From Bacteroidales bacterium (GTDB lineage Bacteria > Bacteroidota > Bacteroidia > Bacteroidales > UBA3824), in the NCBI GenBank assembly GCA_016286055.1, contig JAEERW010000007.1, forward strand, positions 62,001 through 126,000: DNA of 64,000 nt, written 5' to 3'. This document shows, one piece after another, positions 1 through 7,387 of the stretch (the first letter of the stretch is position 1; each line of letters starts with the position of its first letter). The notes below the pieces were generated by a model that was given only the letters and a program-made list of their open reading frames with translations, ran no database searches and was not told the DNA's origin. The position numbers were made by a program, and so were the translations under genes.

Positions 1-500
1 CAACTTCGTATTAGAAGATGGTCTTTGGACGATTTCAGCCAAGAAAACAAATCGTTGATAAGCATTGGCACTCTATCGGGAGGTGGCGCCATATGAACCA
101 AACCTTTTTCAGAAAAAACGCCTACGCCTGAACTACGGAATCGTCCAGGGTTATCAACCAATGCCTGCATCATTACACCGTGTGCTTTAAGCAAATCTTT
201 AACACTAAAAGGATTAAGTTTTTGATACAACTCGTAGGTGGCAATAGCATTTTTCACTTCCTGAATCTGTTTTATAGGCGCAATTACGGTTTTTCCATCA
301 ATAATATCACGCACATTATCTTCCGAAAGAGTGTTTCCCTCTATTGCAAGCGAGGAATGAATAGTTTTGATACGGTTAGCCTTTCGGAGCAACAATCCTC
401 CTTCCTGTTCAAGACGGATGGCATAACGCTCTATCAACCGAGAAATTTCGGATATTAGGTTAATAGCCTTGGCACTTACTGTAAACGGTGGCACATACAT
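1..500 (-). CDS. Fic family protein, N-terminal part (cut by window edge)
   Basis: The reverse strand is open from an ATG at 498-500 to the window edge, giving about 166 residues that start MYVPPFTVSAKAINLISEIS. The stretch SSLAIEGNTLSEDNV carries the (S/T)xxxE(G/N) inhibitory-helix motif of Fic proteins whose inhibitory helix lies at the N-terminus, followed by the usual helical region (IQEVKNAIATYELYQKL, ...KDLLKAHGVMMQALVDNPGRF). Fic domains transfer AMP or other phosphate-containing groups to hydroxyl side chains of target proteins. The catalytic HPFxxGNGR loop would lie beyond the left edge and is not visible. It is transcribed away from the window and its start is 30 nt past the end of the SDR gene, on the same strand, so co-transcription is possible. 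Confidence 0.82.
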   Translation of the reverse strand, partial: MYVPPFTVSAKAINLISEISRLIERYAIRLEQEGGLLLRKANRIKTIHSSLAIEGNTLSEDNVRDIIDGKTVIAPIKQIQEVKNAIATYELYQKLNPFSVKDLLKAHGVMMQALVDNPGRFRSSGVGVFSEKGLVHMAPPPDRVPMLINDLFSWLKSSKDHLLIRS

Positions 501-530
501 TTTTGAGATAATTTAGTGGTTAATAGGATG

Positions 531-1316
531 TTATTTCTTTTTGCGGATGATTTTGGCAAAGAGACGTGGGAAAAACCTACTTACCCAAATACCATTGGTT
601 TCGCCGCCACCGGCTGTGATTTCAAGTTTCTCTTTTTCAATACCTTTGATGATTTTTTCGGCAAGAATTTTTGGGTCGAGACCCTTGGCTTGACCTTCAT
701 CGTTGACACCACGTTTTTGGGCGTTGGCATCTAAGGCATTGATAGCCACGTTGGTATTAACATAGCCGGGACAAACCATCATCACGCGAATACCATTGTC
801 GTAGTTTTCGGCGCGAAGGGTTTCAAAAAATCCGTGAAGGGCGTGTTTCGCCGCAGCATATCCCGAACGCAAAGGTATACCAAACTTACCTGCAAGCGAA
901 CTCATACATACAATATGTCCGCTTTTTTGGGCAATCATACTCGGAAGAACCACCTTTGTGAGGGCTGCCGCGCCAAAAAAGTTGATATTCATCATCTTTT
1001 CCACCACGGTTAAATCCTCGTCAACCACCAAAGCACGCTGAGAAGCACCGCCGTTATTGATAAGGACATCAATATGCTGATATTCAGCCACAATTGGTTC
1101 GGCAATTTGGGCAATGCTGCGATACTGCTCCAAGTCGAGAACAACAATACGCACCTTGTCGGGATATTTGCAAGATGATTTAACACGCTGTAATTCAGAT
1201 TCTCGGCGCGACGAGATGATAAGGTTTGCTCCCAATTCGGCAAATTTGTAGGTGAGCGCCTCTCCTATTCCCGACGACGCTCCCGTAATCCATATATTTT
1301 TGTTTTCGAAATTCAT
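531..1316 (-). CDS. Short-chain dehydrogenase/reductase (SDR family)
   Basis: A 261-residue classical SDR. The NAD(P)-binding motif TGASSGIG is at residues 11-18, NNGG at 87-90 (a variant of NNAG), and the catalytic Ser (about 139) and Y153-x3-K157 (YAAAK) are present, followed by CPGYVNTN. An arginine pair (SSRRESE) after strand 2 suggests NADPH preference. I chose the ATG at 1314-1316 because the longer open frame upstream (60 residues) runs into the promoter region and has no SDR homology. The basic C-terminus (FAKIIRKKK) may associate with membrane. The substrate cannot be told from sequence. It diverges from the symporter gene at 1378, and the 60-nt gap holds a TAnnTTTG box on each strand. 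Confidence 0.9.
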   Translation of the reverse strand: MNFENKNIWITGASSGIGEALTYKFAELGANLIISSRRESELQRVKSSCKYPDKVRIVVLDLEQYRSIAQIAEPIVAEYQHIDVLINNGGASQRALVVDEDLTVVEKMMNINFFGAAALTKVVLPSMIAQKSGHIVCMSSLAGKFGIPLRSGYAAAKHALHGFFETLRAENYDNGIRVMMVCPGYVNTNVAINALDANAQKRGVNDEGQAKGLDPKILAEKIIKGIEKEKLEITAGGGETNGIWVSRFFPRLFAKIIRKKK

Positions 1317-1323
1317 TTTTACG

Positions 1324-1357
1324 TATATTTGCAAATCTTTTCGGCAAATATAATAAC
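1324..1357. promoter_or_regulatory. Overlapping divergent TAnnTTTG promoters
   Basis: On the + strand TATATTTG at about 1324-1331 precedes the symporter gene. On the - strand the reverse complement of the CAAATATA at about 1343-1350 precedes the SDR gene. Both match the Bacteroidota -7 consensus. The -33 TTTG boxes are not clear. Confidence 0.5.
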
Positions 1358-1377
1358 AAAAAACGAAAACAGAAAAA

Positions 1378-2271
1378 ATGGCTGATATTTTAGTAAATAT
1401 AACTCTCGTCCTGATAATGGCAGGAATAGGAATGTCGCTGACATTCAACGATTTTAAGAACGTATTTGTATATCCAAAATCAATTTTGACAGGCATAGGA
1501 AGTCAGTTGCTGATACTTCCGGCATTGTCGTTTTGTTTAGCATACTTAGCACCAGTGAGCGCGGCAGAAAAACTCGGAATTGTGTTGATAGCACTTTGTC
1601 CCGTGGGCACAACAAGCAATATTTTGATACATATTTTTAAGGGGAACACCGCTCTATCTATCTCAATGACAATATTTAACAGTATGTTGTCACCGTTTTC
1701 GATACCGTTTTTCATAGCCGTGGCGGTTAGTTTCTTTGTTAACGAAGAATTAAACGTAAGTATGTCGTTTTCAGAGAGTTTTGTACATATTTTACTTACA
1801 GTGATACTTCCTGCGTTTTGCGGATTGATGGTAAGACGATATATGACCAAAGTGGCTGATTATCTGAGCCGTCCGCTCAAATGGCTTTTGCCACTGCTGC
1901 TGCTTATAGTGTTTAGCATAAAGATTTTCTTAGGCAACAACGAAACCGGCTGCACTCCGATGACAATGGACGAGATTTTGAAATTAGCACCGTTTGTACT
2001 ACTGCTCAACATATTAGGAATGTACGGAGGATTTTTCATAGCCAAACTTTCGCGCTTAGACAAGCCCTCGCAACTCACCGTAGCCATTGAGACGGGACTC
2101 CAAAACACCGCCCTCGCCCTCTCCGTAGCCGCCACCCTCCAAGGCGCGTGCGAAATCGAAAAACCCGCCCTCGTATACGCAATGCTTACATTCTTCACCG
2201 CCGTTGTATTTTTGCTGATACATTCGGGGATGAAGATAAAGGATGTGTTTGGGAAGAAAGAAGAGGAATAA
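1378..2271 (+). CDS. Bile acid:sodium symporter (BASS) family transporter
   Basis: A 297-residue polytopic membrane protein with about nine hydrophobic segments. The family signatures LCPVGTTSNILIHIFKGNTA and ETGLQNTALALSVA match the conserved crossover regions of BASS transporters, which carry organic anions (bile acids, pantoate, pyruvate or similar) with Na+. The start is the ATG after a purine-rich AACAGAAAAA. The C-terminus is a short charged tail (KDVFGKKEEE). The length is normal for bacterial BASS proteins. The substrate cannot be assigned. It is probably monocistronic, because a separate promoter precedes the next gene. Confidence 0.88.
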   Translation: MADILVNITLVLIMAGIGMSLTFNDFKNVFVYPKSILTGIGSQLLILPALSFCLAYLAPVSAAEKLGIVLIALCPVGTTSNILIHIFKGNTALSISMTIFNSMLSPFSIPFFIAVAVSFFVNEELNVSMSFSESFVHILLTVILPAFCGLMVRRYMTKVADYLSRPLKWLLPLLLLIVFSIKIFLGNNETGCTPMTMDEILKLAPFVLLLNILGMYGGFFIAKLSRLDKPSQLTVAIETGLQNTALALSVAATLQGACEIEKPALVYAMLTFFTAVVFLLIHSGMKIKDVFGKKEEE

Positions 2272-2283
2272 AACTTCAATTAT

Positions 2284-2314
2284 TTTGCGAATAAAGAAAA
2301 ATAATCTATCTTTG
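2284..2314 (+). promoter_or_regulatory. Bacteroidota-type promoter of the antitoxin-like gene
   Basis: TTTG (2284-2287) and TATCTTTG (2307-2314) are 19 nt apart, matching the -33/-7 arrangement of Bacteroidota primary sigma factor promoters. The downstream ATG is at 2350. Confidence 0.6.
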
Positions 2315-2349
2315 TATTGTCAGTTTTTTAACACTCAATTTAAGAAATT

Positions 2350-2598
2350 ATGATTGAAGCACCCACGAAAGACAGACCGATTGGTTATGAAACATTGTTT
2401 CAATGTATAAAAACTGTTCCAACACAGTATTTAGATGAAATATTCAACTATGTGAATTTCATTTTGTACAGAAATTCGCACCCAGAACCACAAAATAAAG
2501 CAACTCAATCATCAGGATTAGAAGAGTTTTACGGCTGTATGGATTTTGACGGCGACCCATTAGAAATTCAAAAACGTATGCGAAATGAATGGAATTGA
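2350..2598 (+). CDS. Small antitoxin-like protein of a decayed toxin-antitoxin pair
   Basis: An 82-residue protein: residues 1-40 are helical and hydrophobic (YETLFQCIKTVPTQYLDEIF), followed by a polar linker and an acidic C-terminus. The general design and size fit antitoxins placed before PIN-domain toxins in Bacteroidota (DUF2281-like), although no DNA-binding motif can be named with certainty. Its 3' end overlaps a 40-codon remnant with clear PIN C-terminal sequence, which supports the antitoxin reading. It has its own promoter (2284-2314). Alternatively it could be an orphan small protein of other function. Confidence 0.6.
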   Translation: MIEAPTKDRPIGYETLFQCIKTVPTQYLDEIFNYVNFILYRNSHPEPQNKATQSSGLEEFYGCMDFDGDPLEIQKRMRNEWN

Positions 2599-2707
2599 TT
2601 TTGTGGCAGCCACCGCCATTGAATCTAATGCACCACTAATTACCGCTGATAAAGGTTTCAAGAAAATTGCCGAACTTGATTTACGACTGATTGAACCGGT
2701 AATATAA
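2585..2707 (+). pseudogene. PIN-domain (VapC-like) toxin, C-terminal remnant
   Basis: The 40-codon frame starts at an ATG inside the antitoxin-like gene and reads MNGIDFVAATAIESNAPLIT, then ADKGFKKIAELDLRLIEPVI. This is the C-terminal third of a PIN nuclease: the D-x-x-x-A-A-T-A-I helix, the LIT-x-D-K-x-F strand/turn carrying a late acidic residue, and the closing strand. The N-terminal half with the first catalytic aspartate (normally DTN) is missing, so the product cannot be an active nuclease. The remnant overlaps the antitoxin frame by 14 nt, which suggests an internal deletion fused the antitoxin 3' end to the toxin 3' end. Confidence 0.7.
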
Positions 2708-2726
2708 AATAGTGATAGGGTAGCAT

Positions 2727-2915
2727 TTAATCATTGCTTTCAGATTGATCCTTTGGTTTCTTGGATTTCTTTTGTCCCAAATGATATTTTCGGATATGCT
2801 CAGCCTTTTCATCTGCGGATAATGGCGGCCTCATAAGCATATCGCGCGCTCCGGGGTCAGTAATAATTTCAAGCCACTCTTCGGCTGTTTTAGGTTTCAA
2901 TTTAAATTCAGCCAT
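2727..2915 (-). CDS. Small hypothetical protein, 62 aa
   Basis: A short frame with an ATG preceded by an A-rich leader (AAAAAAAGAAAACT) and a possible TATATTAG element. The product starts MAEFKLKPKTAEEWLEIITD, has a proline/arginine stretch (RPPLSADEKAEHIRKYHLG) and ends in a lysine/serine-rich tail. No family is recognised. Codon use resembles neighbouring genes. It is convergent with the antitoxin/toxin remnant, 19 nt away. It could be a small accessory protein; I cannot assign a role. Confidence 0.5.
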   Translation of the reverse strand: MAEFKLKPKTAEEWLEIITDPGARDMLMRPPLSADEKAEHIRKYHLGQKKSKKPKDQSESND

Positions 2916-3020
2916 AGTTTTCTTTTTTTGCTAATATACGAAAAAGATTGATACATAGTTGAATTTTGATTGGTTTTTCCCCATTTTTATAAATAAACGA
3001 TAACATATTAATACTCACCA

Positions 3021-3120
3021 ATTTTAACACTTTTTAACTAAATTTTGGGAATACATTCCCTAAATTTATATGGAATTTGGGGAATTGAATCGCTAAATTT
3101 GATACAAATTTGGGGAATTG
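3021..3120 (+). repeat. Direct repeat type 1, copy a
   Basis: About 100 nt containing TTTTTAACTAAATTTTGGGA, ATACATTCCC and TTTGGGGAATTG motifs. A diverged copy lies at 9491-9586, and the central 30 nt (TTTGGGGAATTGAATCGCTA...) recurs at 9131-9165. Confidence 0.8.
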
Positions 3121-3143
3121 GAGATAGGAATATCAATCGTGGC

Positions 3144-3240
3144 GAGCCATTTTTCGCTCACCCCAAAATTTTTTTGACCAAAATCCTCGGTTTCCCCATT
3201 ATTTTTTTGGACGAATTACTCGGTTTCCCCGAAATGTTGA
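3144..3240 (+). repeat. Direct repeat type 2, copy a
   Basis: About 97 nt, beginning AGCCATTTTTCGCTCACCCC and ending near CGAAATGTTG. Its first 65 nt or so are identical to 9200-9266. It includes an internal tandem of the 'CTCGGTTTCCCC' unit. It lies just past the 3' end of the secreted-protein gene 3274-4821. Confidence 0.85.
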
Positions 3241-3273
3241 AAAAGAGTAACGGCATAATTAGAGAGAATAGCC

Positions 3274-4821
3274 TTAGTCATCATTTCTTTTCTTTTTTAG
3301 AGCACAAGCGGCTGCGGCATCCATTACTGAACGATATTTTGGATTGATAAATTTGCGTATATCGTAATAATCCAAAAAGACACGCATTGTTTTAGTATCA
3401 AATTCAACAGGTACTAATACGTTATCAAATTGGTTGAATGGGAACCACCACATTGTAGGAAATTCGTCAAGACCATTGAATACCTGTGCACGTGACATAG
3501 CGTGTCGTAAATTGTTCCTAACATACGACCTAAATTCTTCGCCCTGAAACTTTGGATCCAAATTATCATTTTTTAACTGAATAGTGTCGAATAAGAATCC
3601 TGCCATATAAAAATTGAATGACTTGACATAATCAATAAAACCCTTCTTGTCTTTGATAAGGTCTTGGGGAGTGATTTCATTGCCAGTTGTTTTGTCGAAC
3701 ACTATGAAATGGTTGTCTAGGTTGCTTCTGGCTCTACTATTTTCGTATCCAAACGAAACCAAACCATCGCCAATTTCAAGAAGAGTTTCGTATTCCATCC
3801 AAGGTTTATCTTTCATCATTGAATTAACACTATTAAAAATTAGGCTGTCAACATCGCCATCGTGTTTACCAAACATCACATCAAACATTCTGTTTCTGAT
3901 TTTTTCTGTATTCTTACAACCGTTAAGTTTGTAAGGAAAAAACACTTCTCTTGTGTCTGTTGGTGTGTCAGTGGCATCAAGGTCAGTTGAAGCAAGTTCC
4001 TTCAAAAAATTAGGTAAGTCTTTGCTACCGAAACAATATGTCCTGATAAGGTCGCCGTATTGATTTTCATTTGTCCGCGAATAATAAGATTTGGATTTTT
4101 CCATCAATTTTTTGGCGTAAGGAGTAAGATAAAACTGATCGTTTATTAAACCCTTGGTAATTTCAGAAATTTTGGTCAAAGTAACTGTATCTCCACGTAA
4201 ATTAGTGACGGTTAAGGTGTTGAACAAATCCAACGGCTCAATTCTTTTACCTGTTTCGGTATCATAAATGGAGATAACATTATCAAAATTGCGACCACTG
4301 TAAAGTAGTCCGTTATTAACCCATAGTGACATTTTGGTTGTCTTTGTGGATTGTCTGCTGTCGGAATATTTAGACATTTCTTTGATTAAATCTTCGTGAT
4401 TGTTGAAAAAATAAGAATCGTATTCTTCCAAATTCCTCAATTTTTCACACACATTGTCGAAAGTTATTTCATCTTTGACGTAGTTTGCCATCACTCGTAC
4501 AAGTGAATCGGATAAGAAGTAAGTGGTGGTAAAAACCTTAACCAAATCCGCCTGAACATCAGGATTGTTGATATAAGAATACGCCTCGGTTGCACAATCC
4601 AAATCCAATGTCAATACACATTCGTAGTACCCGTACATCGTTGTATCTTTAACTTCTGAACTATCAAAACTACGAATAACGTCGTCATCCATTTCAGGGA
4701 ATATAGTCTCCGTCCACTCCATTTTTTCTTTCGACCTTAAAAGGATTCCTTTAAAAATATTCTGAGCATTAGTTTCAACAGAAACCAACCATATCAACAA
4801 CAAAAAAAATATCTTTTTCAT
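3274..4821 (-). CDS. Secreted protein of unknown function, paralogue 1
   Basis: A 515-residue protein with a clear signal peptide (MKKIFFLLLIWLVSVETNAQ), so it is exported. Two similar regions contain a 'YDTETGKRIEPLDLF' / 'FDKTTGNEITPQDLI' motif, resembling the F-D-x-x-T-G-x-x-I-x-x-x-D-L strand-turn of DUF3298-type domains; that link is an inference. The C-terminal region has MWWFPFNQFDNVLVPVEFDT and ends in a basic tail. The gene at 7388-8953 is a close paralogue in the same orientation, with near-identical DNA around 3780-3900 and 7860-7980 and a shared 5' leader. No catalytic residues are recognised. A TATATTTG box (complement of 4859-4866) lies upstream. Confidence 0.75.
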   Translation of the reverse strand: MKKIFFLLLIWLVSVETNAQNIFKGILLRSKEKMEWTETIFPEMDDDVIRSFDSSEVKDTTMYGYYECVLTLDLDCATEAYSYINNPDVQADLVKVFTTTYFLSDSLVRVMANYVKDEITFDNVCEKLRNLEEYDSYFFNNHEDLIKEMSKYSDSRQSTKTTKMSLWVNNGLLYSGRNFDNVISIYDTETGKRIEPLDLFNTLTVTNLRGDTVTLTKISEITKGLINDQFYLTPYAKKLMEKSKSYYSRTNENQYGDLIRTYCFGSKDLPNFLKELASTDLDATDTPTDTREVFFPYKLNGCKNTEKIRNRMFDVMFGKHDGDVDSLIFNSVNSMMKDKPWMEYETLLEIGDGLVSFGYENSRARSNLDNHFIVFDKTTGNEITPQDLIKDKKGFIDYVKSFNFYMAGFLFDTIQLKNDNLDPKFQGEEFRSYVRNNLRHAMSRAQVFNGLDEFPTMWWFPFNQFDNVLVPVEFDTKTMRVFLDYYDIRKFINPKYRSVMDAAAACALKKKRNDD

Positions 4822-4858
4822 AAATCAAGATTTTACAAGCTGGAACTGATTATCATCG

Positions 4859-4866
4859 CAAATATA
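4859..4866 (-). promoter_or_regulatory. -7 box of secreted-protein gene 1
   Basis: The complement reads TATATTTG, 38 nt before the start at 4821. The same arrangement, with a matching leader (CATAAATCAAGATTTTA complement), precedes the paralogue (box complement at 8990-8997). Confidence 0.55.
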
Positions 4867-4937
4867 AAAAAGATTATGGAAAATGCAAATGGATGGTAAA
4901 AAAAACAACTATTTTTCCATTTCCGCAAAAAAAATAA

Positions 4938-4945
4938 TATATTTG
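4938..4945 (+). promoter_or_regulatory. -7 box of the DUF2157 operon
   Basis: TATATTTG at 4938-4945, 43 nt before the ATG at 4988. No clear -33 TTTG. Confidence 0.5.
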
Positions 4946-4987
4946 CACGGAAAAGATTATAACATTATGGACTAATCCCGAATAGTT

Positions 4988-5914
4988 ATGCAAACACCAC
5001 AATCTCCACCCCCGCCCGTCCCAGTCGCGGCAAGCAATACCGAACAAAAACTCGCCGACGCCAAAGCATGGATGCAATTCATACAGATTGCGTCGTTGAC
5101 GATTGGCGTGGGGCTGTTGCTAGCGGGCATCATTTTCTTCTTCGCCTACAATTGGGACGCCATCCACCGTTTCGCAAAAATGGGCATCGCCGCCGGACTG
5201 CTGCTCGTAGTCTTTTTGGTGGTGATGATTGCGCCGATGCACAATTTTACACGCAACATAGCCATTTTTGCGATGTGCGTATCTGTAGGAGTGTTTTGGA
5301 TTATATTCGGTCAGGCTTACCAAGTGCAGGCTGATTCACCCACACTCTTTCTCACTTGGGCGCTGTGCATTGCTATATGGGTGTATGTCGCTGATTTTTA
5401 TCCGCTGTGGGCTTTTTTTGTGGTGCTTTTGGCGATGGGCGTCATTCCATATAATCATCTGTTGATACCACGCGAAGGTTGGGAATTGTCCATAATGATG
5501 ATATACACCGCAGCATGGTTTGCATTCTTTTACCTCACACCCCGATGGCTGCCGAGCCGTACGGAAGCTCCATCGTGGCTGCTCAACACATTGTTTGTCA
5601 TGACATATTACTGGGCGATTTCTTCGATGTGCCGTGTGGTTTTCACAGATTCTGGGCTCTATGTCTTCATTGCATTGATTGCGATAGCCGCGTGCATCTG
5701 GTACACAATGAAACACAAAAAAATACTGCTCTTTTCATGGCTGCTATTCGGGGCATTGTGTCTGCTGGAATGTCTGCTTATACAGTTGCTTGACTTAGGT
5801 GGCATTGTGATAAATATAATTGCCATGATAGGCGCATTTATAATAGCGACAGTCGTAATCGTCCATCAACACAAAGAGTGGAGCAAAGACAAGCCAGAAG
5901 ACAACAACAATTAA
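4988..5914 (+). CDS. DUF2157 domain-containing membrane protein
   Basis: A 308-residue polytopic membrane protein. The N-terminus is proline-rich and cytosolic (TPQSPPPPVPVAA), followed by a helix and about nine hydrophobic segments. The segment LAGIIFFFAYNWDAIHRFAK is the DUF2157 signature (F-x-A-x-N-W-x-x-x). It is the first gene of a trio with a DUF4401 protein (16 nt downstream) and a GDYXXLXY protein (overlapping), a gene order that recurs in Bacteroidota and Proteobacteria. The molecular function of the family is unknown; the trio probably forms a membrane complex. A -7 box at 4938-4945 drives it. Both flanks carry the duplicated secreted-protein gene. Confidence 0.85.
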   Translation: MQTPQSPPPPVPVAASNTEQKLADAKAWMQFIQIASLTIGVGLLLAGIIFFFAYNWDAIHRFAKMGIAAGLLLVVFLVVMIAPMHNFTRNIAIFAMCVSVGVFWIIFGQAYQVQADSPTLFLTWALCIAIWVYVADFYPLWAFFVVLLAMGVIPYNHLLIPREGWELSIMMIYTAAWFAFFYLTPRWLPSRTEAPSWLLNTLFVMTYYWAISSMCRVVFTDSGLYVFIALIAIAACIWYTMKHKKILLFSWLLFGALCLLECLLIQLLDLGGIVINIIAMIGAFIIATVVIVHQHKEWSKDKPEDNNN

Positions 5915-5929
5915 AAACACCTGCACAAT

Positions 5930-6916
5930 ATGGAAAACACAGAACAAAATAAAACAGACAAACATCTACCTTGGCCCATGTTGATACTATCGGGCTTAGG
6001 CGGACTGCTTATTGCAGTATTGGTGTCAGTCTTTGGACTCTTAGTCGCAGACAACCATAATGGGCGTATATCAATAGCAATAACGTCAATTTTGTTCATC
6101 ATTGGAGCAATTGCCACTACACAAAAAGACAATGATATTATTGCGATGTTGTTTGGACTGCCGCTTTACATAACGGGGTTTGTTCTCGGATTTGTTGCCT
6201 TCAAGTCCGAGTCCATTGCAATGATTGTGGAATTTATAGTTGCAATCATTGCATTTGCGCTGTGCAAGAGCCAGACGTGCAGGAAATGCCTGCTGTTTTA
6301 CATATTGTGGCTGCCATTGCAGATAGGATGGTCATTCACGAATTTCCATCACGATTCTCTGTTCTCAAGTGTCTGGAGTTACATCATCGTGCTCATCTAC
6401 ATAGCCATCTTTGGAGGCACAATCAACAAAAAAAGGATTGAACACCTCGAGGTCGACAATTATCTGCCGGTGGTGCGATTCACCACAGCGCTTGTAATCG
6501 GCGTCGCGCTCTGCTATATGTCGTTTTTTCAAGGGGTAACGCAATTTGCATTCTTCTATGCGATAGCGTTCATTTTTGCATCGGCAAGTTTCGCCATTGC
6601 GTACCATCTGCTCAGCAAACATATTTCGGGTGCCAAACTTGCCAAAAGCTGCTTACTTGCGTTGCTGTGCTGCGCCGCCACCACTGTATATCCGGCGATG
6701 GCTCCGGCGTTTTTGGGTATGATGCTGTCGTTCATGATATTGGACTACAAGTGCCTTACCATTTTTGCAGCCGCATTTGTCGCCAGCATTTCTAAATTCT
6801 ATTACGATTTGGACATACTGCTGATACACAAGTCGTACCTGCTGATGGGCGCGGGCGCATTGTTCCTGTTGATATTTTTCTGCATAAAACTCCTTACCAA
6901 AAATGAGCAAAACTAA
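5930..6916 (+). CDS. DUF4401 domain-containing membrane protein
   Basis: A 328-residue protein with about ten membrane segments, starting with a polar stretch (MENTEQNKTDKHLPWPMLIL). It matches the DUF4401 pattern: GLGGLLIAVLVSVFG near the N-terminus and regularly spaced two-helix units after it. It lies 16 nt after the DUF2157 gene, and its end overlaps the GDYXXLXY gene by 14 nt, so the three are translated from one transcript. Function unknown. The C-terminal helix (LFLLIFFCIKLLTKNEQN) ends in the cytosol by the positive-inside rule. Confidence 0.8.
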   Translation: MENTEQNKTDKHLPWPMLILSGLGGLLIAVLVSVFGLLVADNHNGRISIAITSILFIIGAIATTQKDNDIIAMLFGLPLYITGFVLGFVAFKSESIAMIVEFIVAIIAFALCKSQTCRKCLLFYILWLPLQIGWSFTNFHHDSLFSSVWSYIIVLIYIAIFGGTINKKRIEHLEVDNYLPVVRFTTALVIGVALCYMSFFQGVTQFAFFYAIAFIFASASFAIAYHLLSKHISGAKLAKSCLLALLCCAATTVYPAMAPAFLGMMLSFMILDYKCLTIFAAAFVASISKFYYDLDILLIHKSYLLMGAGALFLLIFFCIKLLTKNEQN

Positions 6917-7385
6917 AAAAATCATATTGGCGGCAAACCTTCTTTTGGTGCTCGGATTCTTTGTCTTTGCCGTGTCAAAGTACGAGGAGCGTCTTGCCAA
7001 CAGCACAGAAATTCTGTTGGAGTTATTCCCACACGATCCGCGTTCGCTCATGCAAGGCGACTATATGGAGCTCACCGACTTCTCTCTAGGGTGGCGAATT
7101 CCACGTGACGACGATTCCAGGTTTATCGTTGTGAAGGTTGCGCCCGACAAGGAGGTCACATACGTGCGCATGCAAAACGACAGAACCCTCCACGAAGGCG
7201 AACTTCTGCTCCGCTACACCCGCGACGACAGAGGCAGGGTGAGCTTTGGCACAGAAACCTTCTTTTTCCAAGAAGGCACAGCCGACAAATACACCAACGC
7301 CCGATACGCCCTCGTCAAAGTGGATCCCGACGGCAATTGCACCCTCGTAGGATTGTGTGACGCAGAGAAACAGCTGATAAAATAG
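6903..7385 (+). CDS. GDYXXLXY family protein
   Basis: A 160-residue protein with one N-terminal membrane anchor (ILAANLLLVLGFFVFAVSKY) and an extracytoplasmic domain bearing SLMQGDYMELTDFSL, the motif that names the family. A beta-rich domain follows (FIVVKVAPDKEVTYVRM, LLLRYTRDDRGRVSFGTETF), ending near LVGLCDAEKQLI. It is the third member of the DUF2157-DUF4401-GDYXXLXY operon. The presence of all three in order supports a functional unit, but no biochemical role is known to me. The stop codon lies only 2 nt from the convergent end of the second secreted-protein paralogue. Confidence 0.85.
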   Translation: MSKTKKIILAANLLLVLGFFVFAVSKYEERLANSTEILLELFPHDPRSLMQGDYMELTDFSLGWRIPRDDDSRFIVVKVAPDKEVTYVRMQNDRTLHEGELLLRYTRDDRGRVSFGTETFFFQEGTADKYTNARYALVKVDPDGNCTLVGLCDAEKQLIK

Positions 7386-7387
7386 GC

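Larger units (their letters stand above)
2916..3273. other. Gene-free, repeat-rich intergenic region
   Basis: No credible gene. It holds the first copies of two direct repeats (3021-3120 and 3144-3240) that recur at 9.1-9.6 kb. Homopolymeric A/T and G/C tracts (TTTGGGGAATT, TTTCCCC) dominate. Confidence 0.7.
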
